NCBI GenBank assembly: GCA_032622095.1
Contig: CP136068.1
Location: 111,551,546 to 111,615,545 of the forward strand
DNA length: 64,000 nucleotides
From: Siphonodentalium dalli
Taxonomy: Eukaryota; Mollusca; Scaphopoda; Gadilida; Siphonodentaliidae
Reading direction: 5' to 3'
The position numbers and the translations under genes are program-made. This document shows, piece by piece, positions 12,606-22,320 of this stretch (its first letter is position 1; each line of letters begins with the position of its first letter). The notes under the pieces were generated by a model, which was not told where the DNA came from, made no database searches, and saw nothing but the letters and a program-made list of their open reading frames with translations.

Positions 12606-12767
12606 ATGATCTTTAATGCTGCACCAGCGTTGATCCCGTTATGACGAAATGGGGAGCGTTGGTACTATAACCCACGGAAACATGCGAACTTGATCAACTC
12701 AGTGCCCAGATTGCGGATTCATTGCTTCGTATTTAAAAAAAAAAAATTCTCATCTCTTAACTAAATA

Positions 12768-12917
12768 GGCCATGTTACGATACATGATGAGATATCACTA
12801 ACATTAGAAGCTTTAAGGGTGGCGCTGAATAGGCCATGTTACGGTATAGGATGAGATATCACTAACATTAGAAGCTTTAATGTGGCGCTGAGATATCACT
12901 AACATTAGAAGCTTTAA
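12768..12917 (+). repeat. Short tandem repeat of about 64 bp with truncated copies
   Basis: Blocks TAGGCCATGTTACG.TA, GATGAGATATCACTAACATT and AGAAGCTTTAA recur at 12769, 12829 and (partly) 12889. Two of the units carry AGAAGCTTTAAGGGTGGCGC or a close variant. That is the intact form of the site interrupted by the element at 12914-13313. Confidence 0.8.
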
Positions 12918-13313
12918 CCCTTTACCCAACAGAACGGCCCTGTGCCAATGCATTCTCTTATATATGCGAGTCGACCATAGGTCGCCTCGCATATATAAGA
13001 GAATGCATTGGCTTAACACATTAAAAATTATAAAATTGTTAAAGAATGTAAGAAAAAATGGTAAAAAGTGTTAAAAAAAGATATTTTTTAGGCCAATGCA
13101 TTCTCTGATATATGCGAGGCGACCTATGGTCGACTCGCATATATAAGAGAATGCATTGGCACAGGGCATAACTGTAACTATCACAATGTGGTAAAGGAGC
13201 CGGTTCCAATGATATCCATATTTGTATGGTTCTATTGAGACAGACCGAAGATATTTTAGGCTGTTGAAGCTTTATTTGGCCGGTTTTGGCCGGTTTGTTG
13301 GGTAAAGGGTTAA
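12914..13313 (+). mobile_element. Complete TTAA foldback MITE, family A
   Basis: TTAA flanks at 12914-12917 and 13310-13313 enclose ends CCCTTTACCCAACA and TGTTGGGTAAAGGG, a perfect 14-bp inverted repeat. It has two internal palindromes (12944-13013 and 13091-13162). It is nearly identical to the unit at 8712-9095, with a slightly longer poly-A spacer. The host sequence AGAAGC-TTTAA...TTAA-GGGTGGCGCTGA reconstructs the uninterrupted neighbour site, so the TTAA is a true target duplication. Confidence 0.93.
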
Positions 13314-13773
13314 GGGTGGCGCTGAGGTGAAAAATGTTTAAAGACATATTATGGAATTGTTCGAGTTCGTGAAACTGATAAGTTAGTATTCAGGCGTTAT
13401 GCTAACCTGGAGAATATAGCATTCTACTAACATCGTCGAAATTTTCAAATAAATCGACCATACCACTCAATAGAAAACAACATCAAAACTACGATCTGAG
13501 TCACAGCTGGACTTTATTCAGATCTGATGCCACTATTTATATAGTAAACTGGTTGGAAACTAAAGAATGTAATAAGATGTAATAGAAAAGTAATCGGCTA
13601 TATGTTACTAAAGTAATTGCAATCGTGATCGATTACATTTGAATAAATGTAATCAGTAATCGTAATCATATACATCAAAAGTAATTGTAATCTTAATATA
13701 TTACATTACTATGTAATCGCCCCAACCATTCATAGTTAATGGTTCAGTTAGATTCACTTCGATAAAGAACATT

Positions 13774-13900
13774 GAGCCTAGCATATATAAGAGAATGCAC
13801 AGGCATACCAGGTCAAGGTAAAAATTGTTAGGCCAATGCATTCTCTTAAATATCGAGGCTTCCTGTGGGAGACTCGCATATAAGAGAATGCATTGGCAAA
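13774..13900 (+). repeat. Solo foldback hairpin, family A type
   Basis: Two partial arms (GCATATATAAGAGAATGCAC at 13780, and CCAATGCATTCTCTTAAATA with its complement at 13832-13897) remain. Family A ends are absent. Just upstream, 13610-13720 is an imperfect GTAATC/GATTAC-rich stretch. Confidence 0.7.
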
Positions 13901-14042
13901 GGGTTTTCGCAAAAGTTCAGGAAGCTCTAGTCATCAAGGGTTAATAAAATAGTTAAAATAACCAGTCCCGGCAGCAGATATAAATGCTCTCGCTTTTCGA
14001 CGAATTCATTAATTTGAGGATATAGCTTCAATTCTTGAATAT

Positions 14043-14325
14043 TAAAGTGGTGTGAAACACTCCGCTAGGGCGATACAATAGAAATGGAGAAAAATCTTGT
14101 TCAAAGAAGTTATTTTTACAAATATTATATCTAATTTGATAACACACACCGTCATTCTTATATATTAATTAAATGCAGTGACTGCCGATGGCGAGATCAT
14201 TTTCGTTAGTTAAGCTTGAGATTTTCGGTGATGTTAGTAGAATGCTACATTCCTCCAGTTGGCATAGCACCTGAACACTAATTTATCAGTTTCACGCACC
14301 CGAACAAGTACATAATATGTCATGA
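14043..14325 (+). repeat. Dispersed repeat R1 (copy 2)
   Basis: This is a diverged copy of 9096-9480, sharing GTGTGAAACACTC, AATAGAAATGGAGAA, TTTTTACAAATATTATATCT and GAACAAGTACATAA in the same order. Small deletions separate the two copies. Confidence 0.75.
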
Positions 14326-15440
14326 CCTCAGTTTTAAAATATCCCAGCTATTTGCCACATTATAATGTGTACCAATGCTAGACAGTTTTAGAATCCCCGG
14401 TATATCCTGGTCTAGACCAGACTGTGACAATCTTACTAACGACATAATACGAACCACTTGGGCTACGGGGGCATCCTTCTGAAGCATACCCTTGAATCGA
14501 GTGTTAAGATGCGCATCAGTCATTCAGTCTTCAGTGGGTTCGATATGTGCACATGTCACAGAACGGATCTATCGTTCTCATGACGGTACAGTGCACTTCC
14601 TCCGGATGGTAACTATAGATGTATTCGATGATTGATACTGTGTTATAGATATGTGAGGGTGTACATGTACGAGGCAGTTGATCTTCCGTGAGACGTGCAT
14701 TTCTTCGTAACGTGCGCTCACCTTGTTGGTGATGTATTAAAGCCACATGACGGATTGTTCTACATAAAACACATAATTATAATCGAATTTGAATTTTCCC
14801 CGATATCGCAATATGTCGATAAAATCCGAACTGCCGTTCTACGAGCAGTATATGTCACAGAAAGAAGCATTGGAGTCATGAATAATACACTTGATATGAA
14901 GGGTGATAACTCTATTTAGAATGTACTTTGACGAAATAACGGAGAATTTTATGAAAGGAATTGCAACACCACAATTGATGAACTCTGGTGAAATATAAGT
15001 GAAATTTTTCTATTGGATGGGTGACGTTGGGGAGGTTCCGGCGCTCTTTAAAACACTTCTTCAAATATTTCTTCAAATATCTTCGTCTTTTCGTTAATAA
15101 AAATAATTTCCTATTTCTATATTTCGCTGCATTTTTTTTGTTCAGCTATTTCGCTGTATTTCCTATTTCGCTTTTTCGTTGTATTTCATATTTCGATAAT
15201 TCGCTATATTTGACATATTATCTGGATTATGGGATACGGGATTATATGATATCATATATTCTGAACATCCCGTGTTACTGAGATTGACTATCATTAGATA
15301 CTCAACGCGAACCCGATTACATATTGTTTGGTATATAATCATTGGAGTATTGACCGGTATCGATATACTTACACAAAATGTGTGTGAACGCGACCGCAAC
15401 CATTTCCATGACTGGAACTTGAAAGCTTGCGAAAACTCTG
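14326..15440. other. Intronic; T-rich imperfect repeats, no gene recognised
   Basis: The stretch 15060-15225 is an imperfect tandem of TTTCGCTGTATTTC-like units. Overlapping open frames on both strands in 14320-15510 show no domain or splice context and are treated as chance. Confidence 0.4.
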
Positions 15441-15442
15441 TA

Positions 15443-15595
15443 CTAATGTATTCGCTTATACATGTATATTCGAATCTCCCGTAGGGAGCCTCGCATATAA
15501 GGGAATGCATTGCCCTAACAATATTTACCTTGAACTTTTAAGCAAGTGAATTATCGTATATATGCGTTCCTTATATAAGAGAATGCACATGATCT
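15443..15595 (+). repeat. Degraded foldback hairpin, family A type
   Basis: Decayed arms (TAATGTATTCGCTTATACAT and GCATATAAGGGAATGCATTG) surround GGGAGCCTCGC, followed by a second partial arm near 15565. It ends only about 75 bp before the acceptor of the next exon. Confidence 0.6.
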
Positions 15596-15670
15596 TTACT
15601 GTTGCATCAGCGCAGCTCCCGTCGTGAAAGTTTCCAAATTATTCCCTGCAGCAGTGTTTTCTTGTTTCAG

Positions 15671-15930
15671 ATATCGCTCTTTATACGGAAAGCATAACAC
15701 TTCCGTATTCAAAAGTGGCAGACGATAAGCAAGACCCAGTACACGTATACGACTACATCATTCCGCGTGAATTCATGAGAACTGTAGGTCAAGGTCACCA
15801 AACAGAAAACGTCAATATCAGCGACATGGATTCGCCCAACGCAATAGAATCGGCGAAAGGTGTTTATTCCACAGTTTCTAACAGAGAAGAAGACTTCGAT
15901 AACGACAATAGACACTATAATCTCCATGAG
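15671..15930 (+). CDS. Internal exon of GAREM-like adaptor
   Basis: The acceptor CTTGTTTCAG ends at 15670 and the donor GAG/GTAAGA begins at 15931. The exon starts with two bases (AT) that complete the G from 8039 and ends in phase 0, matching the next exon at 16390. It encodes about 86 residues: the probable end of the CABIT domain (IALYTESITLPYSKV), then an acidic, unstructured stretch with Tyr motifs DYIIP, VYSTV and HYNLHE. Such Tyr motifs in GAREM proteins are phosphorylated and recruit SH2 proteins (family knowledge). Read-through past 15930 gives an open frame to 16089, but that part lacks the acidic character and follows a consensus donor, so it is treated as intron. Confidence 0.75.
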
Positions 15931-16389
15931 GTAAGACACAATTATAGTAATGTTACTTTTTTCCATAAGGAAAACTTTAGTAATAATCAAGCCAGGATGT
16001 TTGACCATTCATTCAATGCTATCTTGCTAGGTCATATGGCTTTAAACTGGGTGGTATATGACTCTGAATTTTACCCTGTGACAGTCTGAACTGCGACAAA
16101 ATTACCAGCGTATTTAACATGTATTGGGCAATGTGTTACCCTAAACTGGGCAGCATCGTTTACTTAATATGTTGGTATAACCGTTAAACAAATATATACT
16201 GTGTAAAATAATGTAATACAGTGTATGTAAATTTTCATGTAAAACAATTGAACTCAATACTTCATGGGTAAGAAAGGTTACTAAAATTTAATAAATTCTT
16301 ACTAAGATGAACCAAAAAAAAAGAACTTTACCAAAATGCTGTGGATTAATTTTACTTGAAGATTAGTGAACATTTTATCCTGATTTTAG

Positions 16390-16992
16390 AGTGGATTATC
16401 AGCCGCAAGCAATCCCGAGTACTTCAAGGAGGAGTCTGATCAGCTTATCGGGGCTCGTGAGTCTCAAAGAGAGAGCGAGCAGAAGGAAAACGAAGCAAGA
16501 CAAGGCGACGACTGTGAGGTTGTTGGGCGTCCGGACGACGACAGGAAACCAGCATTGCCTCCTAGAATCCCTCTACCTGACTGTGGTGGCACTCGTGGTG
16601 ACGGATCAGCAGGATTCGACCGTTGTCTCATAGAATTGAAACTAAGTACGCCTGAGGCTGCACGTTCTGGGAAGCCACAACCGATACTTTATGAGAATGA
16701 CATTGCCAGGGCTGTTGTGAACCCTGTTCAGAGAGAACAATTAGAGGACAAATCCGCGGTTGTTCAAGAGGATTGCGATATTGACATAGCTAAGTTAACT
16801 ATAGATGAAGTGAGTGGCTACTTGAGTAAACTGTCGCTGGACAAGTACTGCGAGAAATTCCGAGAGGAGATGGTTAACGGGAGCATATTACTGCAGTTCG
16901 ACGGAGAATTGGTGAGGAATGAGTTCGGCTTCAGTCGACTGGAAGCAATCCGGCTCATCACATTCATTAAAGAAGGGCGGATTCCTCGTTGA
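16390..16992 (+). CDS. Terminal exon of GAREM-like adaptor: proline-rich motif and SAM domain
   Basis: The acceptor TGATTTTAG ends at 16389 and the frame runs 200 codons to TGA at 16990-16992. It opens with a charged linker containing NPEYFKEE. Next is the SH3-type motif PALPPRIPLP (about 16552-16578), then PILYENDIA. The exon ends with a sterile alpha motif domain at about 16795-16977 (LTIDEVSGYLSKLSLDKYCE, then FGFSRLEAIRLITFIKEG) and the tail RIPR. SAM plus proline-rich plus Tyr motifs is the layout of GAREM, which links receptor tyrosine kinases to Grb2/Shp2 and ERK signalling. The function here is inferred from layout. A shorter frame starting at 16391 is an out-of-phase shadow. Confidence 0.85.
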   Translation, partial: SGLSAASNPEYFKEESDQLIGARESQRESEQKENEARQGDDCEVVGRPDDDRKPALPPRIPLPDCGGTRGDGSAGFDRCLIELKLSTPEAARSGKPQPILYENDIARAVVNPVQREQLEDKSAVVQEDCDIDIAKLTIDEVSGYLSKLSLDKYCEKFREEMVNGSILLQFDGELVRNEFGFSRLEAIRLITFIKEGRIPR

Positions 16993-17345
16993 CCCCAATA
17001 TTGAATATTGGTCTAAAGGAATGGTCCGGTTAATTTCAAGTGGCATAAAGTCAAGCGACTTTCACTATTCCATTACTGGGTTAACAGTTAACCATCGTCA
17101 ATTCAATTGAGAATCTAAAGGTCGATAGGAGCACATATTGATGCAGCATTAAAGGACTATGATTTATGTTATTAAAGCCAGACTTGAAACAATAATAGAA
17201 ATAATTTTGGTTTTCTGTACACAACATTGAGATCGAACCTATGATCAAAGCAAAACTATTAAAAGATCAACAATTGTTAAGAGCGTTTCTGGTTCATTTC
17301 CCATAAACGACAGTATTAAAGGGCGTTCCCGGATCAGATTTCATT
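16993..17345. other. 3' flank of the first SAM-domain gene
   Basis: AT-rich, no coding sequence. It probably holds the 3' untranslated region. I see ATTAAAG-type signals (about 17150 and 17168) but no strong AATAAA close to the stop codon. Confidence 0.4.
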
Positions 17346-17660
17346 CTTATTCCCATTGTACACACATACATCCGGTCGCCAATCCACTCATCAATCCATT
17401 CATCCATCCATCATTCCGTCCATCCACCCAACCACGCACCCATCCATCCGGTCGCCGAGCCGTCTAGTCGTACATTGGGCCATCTAGTCGTACATAGGGC
17501 CGTCCATTCATCGTGCATCTCTCCGCCTAGTCATGAATCCGTCCGCATAGTCGTCTAGTCTACATCGTGCCGTCCGTCAATCCATCCATCCATATAGTCA
17601 TCCGTCCGTCGAGCCGTCTAGCCGTACATCTGACCATCCATCCATCGATCCAGTCCACCG
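17345..17660 (+). repeat. Imperfect CATCCATC / CGTCCATC microsatellite
   Basis: Irregular tetranucleotide repeats CCAT/CCGT are mixed with CTAGTCGTACAT and GCCGTC segments. The composition matches the larger array at 18040-18960. Confidence 0.85.
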
Positions 17661-18039
17661 TACAAACTACAAAGGGAATAATATAAATGGTATAGCATAG
17701 CATTTTGCTTATCAAATATTGGAAATTCTATACAATTTAATATTTCCTAATACATGTTGCTATCCATTTATCGTTGACGGACTAATATGGAACTGAATTC
17801 AAAGAACACTCTTTAAGACTTATCAAATTGTGGGAGTTTTATAAATCATCCAACATTCGCTTTGGAGAGAAAGCTGACATAAACCATTTTATGACAGCTT
17901 CGTTTGTTACATTGTTTGTTGATTAAAGCATCACTTTGGTTCAGTGATGGATTAATTAGGAAATTAAACTACCTTTCGTTTCGATTCACACGTTCACAAG
18001 TTGCATATCATTTTTCTACGCAAAACAAAATCAAGTTAC

Positions 18040-18960
18040 ACCCTGACAATTCATCCATACATCTATCCATCCATCTCTCAATCAATCCACACACCATCCA
18101 TTCATCTACCCATACATACATAAATCAATCCGCCCTAAACCCATCCAACGATAGGTACATCCATCTATCCACCACCATCCATACATCCACCCATCAATCA
18201 ATTAAACCATCCGTTCAAGGATCACTCAATCAATTGACCCATCCATCCACGACCATATTCATATATCCATGTATTGATAAATCCAACCATCCATCAATCC
18301 AACCAACTATCCATCTCTCGATCAATTCATACACCACCCATCCATCTATCTATCCATCTCTCGATCAATTCATACACCACCCATCCATCTATCCATCCAT
18401 CTCTCGATCAATTCATACACCAACCATCCACCAATCCAACCAACTATCCATCCATCTCTCGATCAATTCATACACCACCCATCCATCTATCCATACATAA
18501 ATCCATCCACCATACACCCACCCACCCACCCACCCAACCATCCATCTATCTACCACCACCCATACATCTATCTACACATACAACAATCCATCCTACACCA
18601 ATCCAGCGATAGGTACATCCATCTATCCACCACCATCCATACACCACCCATCCATCTATCTACACATACAACAATCCATCCTACACCAATCCAGCGATAG
18701 GTACATCCATCTATCCACCCACCATCCATACATCCACCATCAATCTATCAACCATCCGTCCACGAATCACTCAATCAATTGATCCACCCACCACGACCCA
18801 CCCATACATCCATATATCCATGTATTGATCCATCGAACCATCCATTCAACCAACCATGCACAAGCCGCCACCCATACATAACCCAAACACCCACACACCC
18901 ACCAACTCACCTATCGTTCTATCCACACATCCATACATCCACCCGCCCAACCGATATGCG
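18040..18960 (+). repeat. Long CATC/CCAT microsatellite with higher-order units
   Basis: About 900 bp are dominated by ATCCATCCATC. Longer units recur inside it: CATCTCTCGATCAATTCATA with CACCACCCATCCATC at about 18310, 18355, 18400 and 18455, and CCAATCCAGCGATAGGTACA at 18598 and 18683. The His/Pro/Ser/Thr-rich open frames (17904-18500, 18274-18612, 18779-19141) are by-products of a stop-poor repeat. Confidence 0.95.
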
Positions 18961-19200
18961 CTCATTTTGGGCTAATATTGGCGGAATTTACTTCAAAGAT
19001 ATACTCTCTAAAACTGTACCACGATCGATATACATTGTGGGACGAGAGTGTCAATTTTCTAAAATGAAAATAAATGAATGTACATGTATCGATATGATCG
19101 AGGTTTCTGGTTCACCGGATACGACCCATTTAGTTACATGATTGTTGCTATTTGACCCACCAATGTCCTTATATTGCAACGGATGAGAATATTATATGTT

Positions 19201-19596
19201 ATTAATTGGTTGTTTCCATATTGGCCGAGTTATGAGGCCGAGGTCTGTCATATTATGCTGATGATGCGGACGATAAGCCTTCTAATGATGACGGTGGTGA
19301 TGACAACGAAGATGATGATTATGATTACGATGTGATGATTATGATGATGATGATGTGGATTATGATGATGATGATGCTGATGAAGAATAGCATAATACAG
19401 TTGACGATTATAGTGATGACGAGATGATGACGATGACTATGTTGTAAATAGTGTATATATGTTCACATTAATCTCTAATTTCATGTTAATTCATGATTGA
19501 GTTAATAAAGCATTCAACCTGAGGCCGCAGGCCGAAGGCTATATACGACAGACCGAGGCCTCATAACTCGGTCAATGTGGAAACAACCAATTAATA
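19201..19596 (+). mobile_element. 395-bp inverted-repeat element with internal GAT microsatellite
   Basis: The left arm ATTAATTGGTTGTTTCC..GGCCGAGTTATGAGGCC..AGGTCTGTC (19201-19249) is matched in reverse complement at 19545-19595, with few differences. The interior (19255-19440) is a GATGAT-rich microsatellite. No open frame. The ends ATTAATTGG/CCAATTAAT are symmetrical, so the target duplication cannot be assigned. Confidence 0.85.
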
Positions 19597-20074
19597 AGTA
19601 TTTTATTAATTAGCAACAATGGCAATAATTGTTTCACAGGATGAATATATTAACATAGATATACCATTGTGTGTTTTATTAAATTAACAATTATTCCAAC
19701 AGTTTTTATTCTTGTGAACTTTGTGAAGAACTTGCAGCGATTTCACAGTACTCTCAGTTTCCACTGGGAATGCTATTGATACGGATACATGTAGTTCATC
19801 CACGTACATGTATATCTACTCCCAAAAACAGTGACTCTCCGTAATTCATCGGAAATAAATCAACTGCAACCTATCTTCCGTCGACCCAATATTCTTTGTC
19901 GATCTAGCTAATTGCGTATGACGTCATTTACGTTACCTTGACTTATTGGCCGCGTTTTCTACTTATTGGCCGACTTTTTGTTACTTATGACGCGGGCAGC
20001 GTTCTACTTATTGCGGCAGATAACCTATAGCTAATTGATAAAACCTATTAGCGTCCGTCTGGTCCCATAACAGC

Positions 20075-20082
20075 ATTAACCC
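20075..20082 (+). repeat. Left 8-bp target-site duplication of the 11-kb element
   Basis: ATTAACCC immediately precedes the terminal inverted repeat at 20083 and is repeated exactly at 31119-31126 immediately after the other terminus. Confidence 0.88.
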
Positions 20083-20245
20083 CACTGTGGAGGATCTATT
20101 CCTAGAAATGTGGTGCTCTCCCCGGTCTCCCGAGCAATATTTACGTGCTTAGCGAGCAAATATTCCGGTGTTCTGTCACATTTTGCTCATTGTGCGACAG
20201 AGATGACATGCGTGGGTAATAAACACGCATTTTAGTAATAGGATG

Positions 20246-21142
20246 AGCAGGGCTGGAGGTCAAGTGTCACCAACGATGCGAATTTATGCGACCAGTGCAA
20301 TCTTCTAGGAAAATTATCGTAGTTTATGTATCCGGTTCTTGCATAGCCAAAAGTGGACGAGAATATATTTTTTTCTCGGTATGTTTCATAGGGTACCCCA
20401 CTGAAATACAGGGTCGATTTTAAGCAATTACTGTGTATCATACATGTGATTGTGGGATGACTAAACACATGCAGATATAATAATATAATTGTGGTCAATT
20501 CTGACCGTCTGGTGACCGTCTACGATACGTATATAAAATATATCAGGTTGCATTTTCTATCATGACGTCATAACGACGAAATCAGCATGACTCTGCACAA
20601 TTTTATGACGATTCACACAAACAGTCGCATGTCAACTCCAGCGATTTATTTATTTATGCATATTTCATAGCATGTCATATGATTTTGGAAAGCGTATCAT
20701 ATTGCGAACAACATTCATATATGGTTTTCATAATATGTTTCGTATTTTGTTGATGGTAGTCAAAAAGCTACCCCTCCCCTAATGTTGCGAAATATGTCAA
20801 TTTCCAAGTAACGATGATTTGACTATTCCGCTGACTTAATAACTCCACCAACATTAATAATTGTCGTGCAGATCATGTGCTATATGACATATGATGCCAT
20901 ATAACATTAATATATTGTGAAATTCCTGCAAAATTTTCATCACTCAGCAAAATTTAAGGACGATTCACCGAAATTGTCACATTTCAACTAGGTTCATTTG
21001 TTCAACCTTACGTATTTCATAGAATTTCATATGTTACTGGAAACATTGGCATATTGCAAACAATATCCGACAATGATTGTATTGACATGTTAGAAATTAT
21101 GTTTATGGTGGCCAAAAAGCTACCCCTCCCCCAAAAGTGACA
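20246..21142 (+). repeat. Left subterminal inverted arm of the 11-kb element
   Basis: It is the reverse complement of 29238-30126 at roughly 90% identity by eye. Within it an approximately 360-bp unit is itself tandemly repeated: AAAAAGCTACCCCTCCCC occurs at about 20761 and 21115, each followed by a TGTCAA..TAACGA block, with a third, weaker trace at about 21370-21490. Confidence 0.88.
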
Positions 21143-21239
21143 TGGGTAAATGTCAAATAACGACATGTTGACATTCCAACTGACTTATTGAAACCAGCAA
21201 CATATATAGGTAAAGATAAATAAATAAGGATAACTTTTG

Positions 21240-22320
21240 TTTTATATAGGCTAGCGATTTATCACCATGGTCGCAAAGGGCACTTTTATTTCGGCCAATT
21301 TGGCCGTTTACTTCATGGCTGCTTTTCATCTGACGTGTGTGTCGGAATAATGATGTGGAGGATTTATGTAAATGTTAGCCCAAACTACATTTCCAAGTAA
21401 CGATGGTTTTGTTGTTTATTTTGAGGAATAATACCGCGTCAGATGAATTCAGCCCAAATATGTTAACAGTTGTCGTGTAAAACATTCGGCAGTAGGTTAG
21501 CGTTATTTAGTATTTGTGGATGTCCTTTAACATGGGGAAAATAGACTACTGCGCTTGAACGAGCATGTGAATTTGTCGTTTTTAATGTACAGCAACTTTA
21601 TAATCAATAACAGAGGCATTCTATGTCAAATAAGGTCGCTCTATTTACGATACCAATTGGGGAACTTTGTAAATTAAATTACGCGTAAACCAGCGTAAAC
21701 GTATACCTGCTGCAAATAGAAAAGGTGCCGGAATCGGCGTACTCGCCCCAGGGCTAACTCGCCCCAATCGACGCGTGCCAACTCGGAATAAAAGGCCAAC
21801 TCGGAATAAAAGATGTATACGGGGTGTTATATGGCGTTTGGTCCGTTGTTTCTTAATGAATATTATTGAAATTTGGTGTATATGTCCGGGCTGGGACATG
21901 GAATACAACAACGTTTGAATTGTTTTTAAATTTACAAATTTGTTGATTTTATTCATTTTTTTTCGTTCTGAAACACACTATAAAGTGTATATAATATAAT
22001 AACGAACACGAGACATACATAATTTATAAACTGTTAACAAAAGATATCAAATTCAAAGATGACTCAGTGGAGTTTATAAAGTGAACATAAAAACATTGAG
22101 GTAAGAATCTTTTTAAGGAATGCAACTTTATTTAATGATAATAAACACATAAATTAAAATAACAAACATGAGACATACATGATTTATAAACTGTTAACAA
22201 AAGATATCAAACTCAATACATGACAAAGATGACTCAGTGAAGTTTATAAAGTGAACATAAAAATATTAAGGTAAGAATCTTTTTAAGCATTACTAAACCG
22301 TTTAGCACAGTCCACTTCAC
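21240..22320. other. Interior of the 11-kb element, no recognised gene
   Basis: No convincing coding sequence. A direct repeat of about 120 bp is present: ACATACAT.ATTTATAAACTG, TTAACAAAAGATATCAAA, GATGACTCAGTG and AAGGTAAGAATCTTTTTAAG occur at about 22010-22117 and again at 22171-22287. Confidence 0.5.

Noticed and set aside
16391-16633. 80-codon frame at the start of the SAM exon
   Set aside because: It is out of phase with the upstream exon and with the SAM domain. The correct frame starts at 16390 and runs to 16992.
17345-18960. Possible CRISPR array from evenly repeated short units
   Set aside because: It is a continuous tetranucleotide microsatellite with no unique spacers, in a eukaryotic genome.
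17904-19141. Long His/Pro/Ser/Thr-rich open frames
   Set aside because: They are translations of the CATC microsatellite, overlap in several frames and have no splice or domain support.
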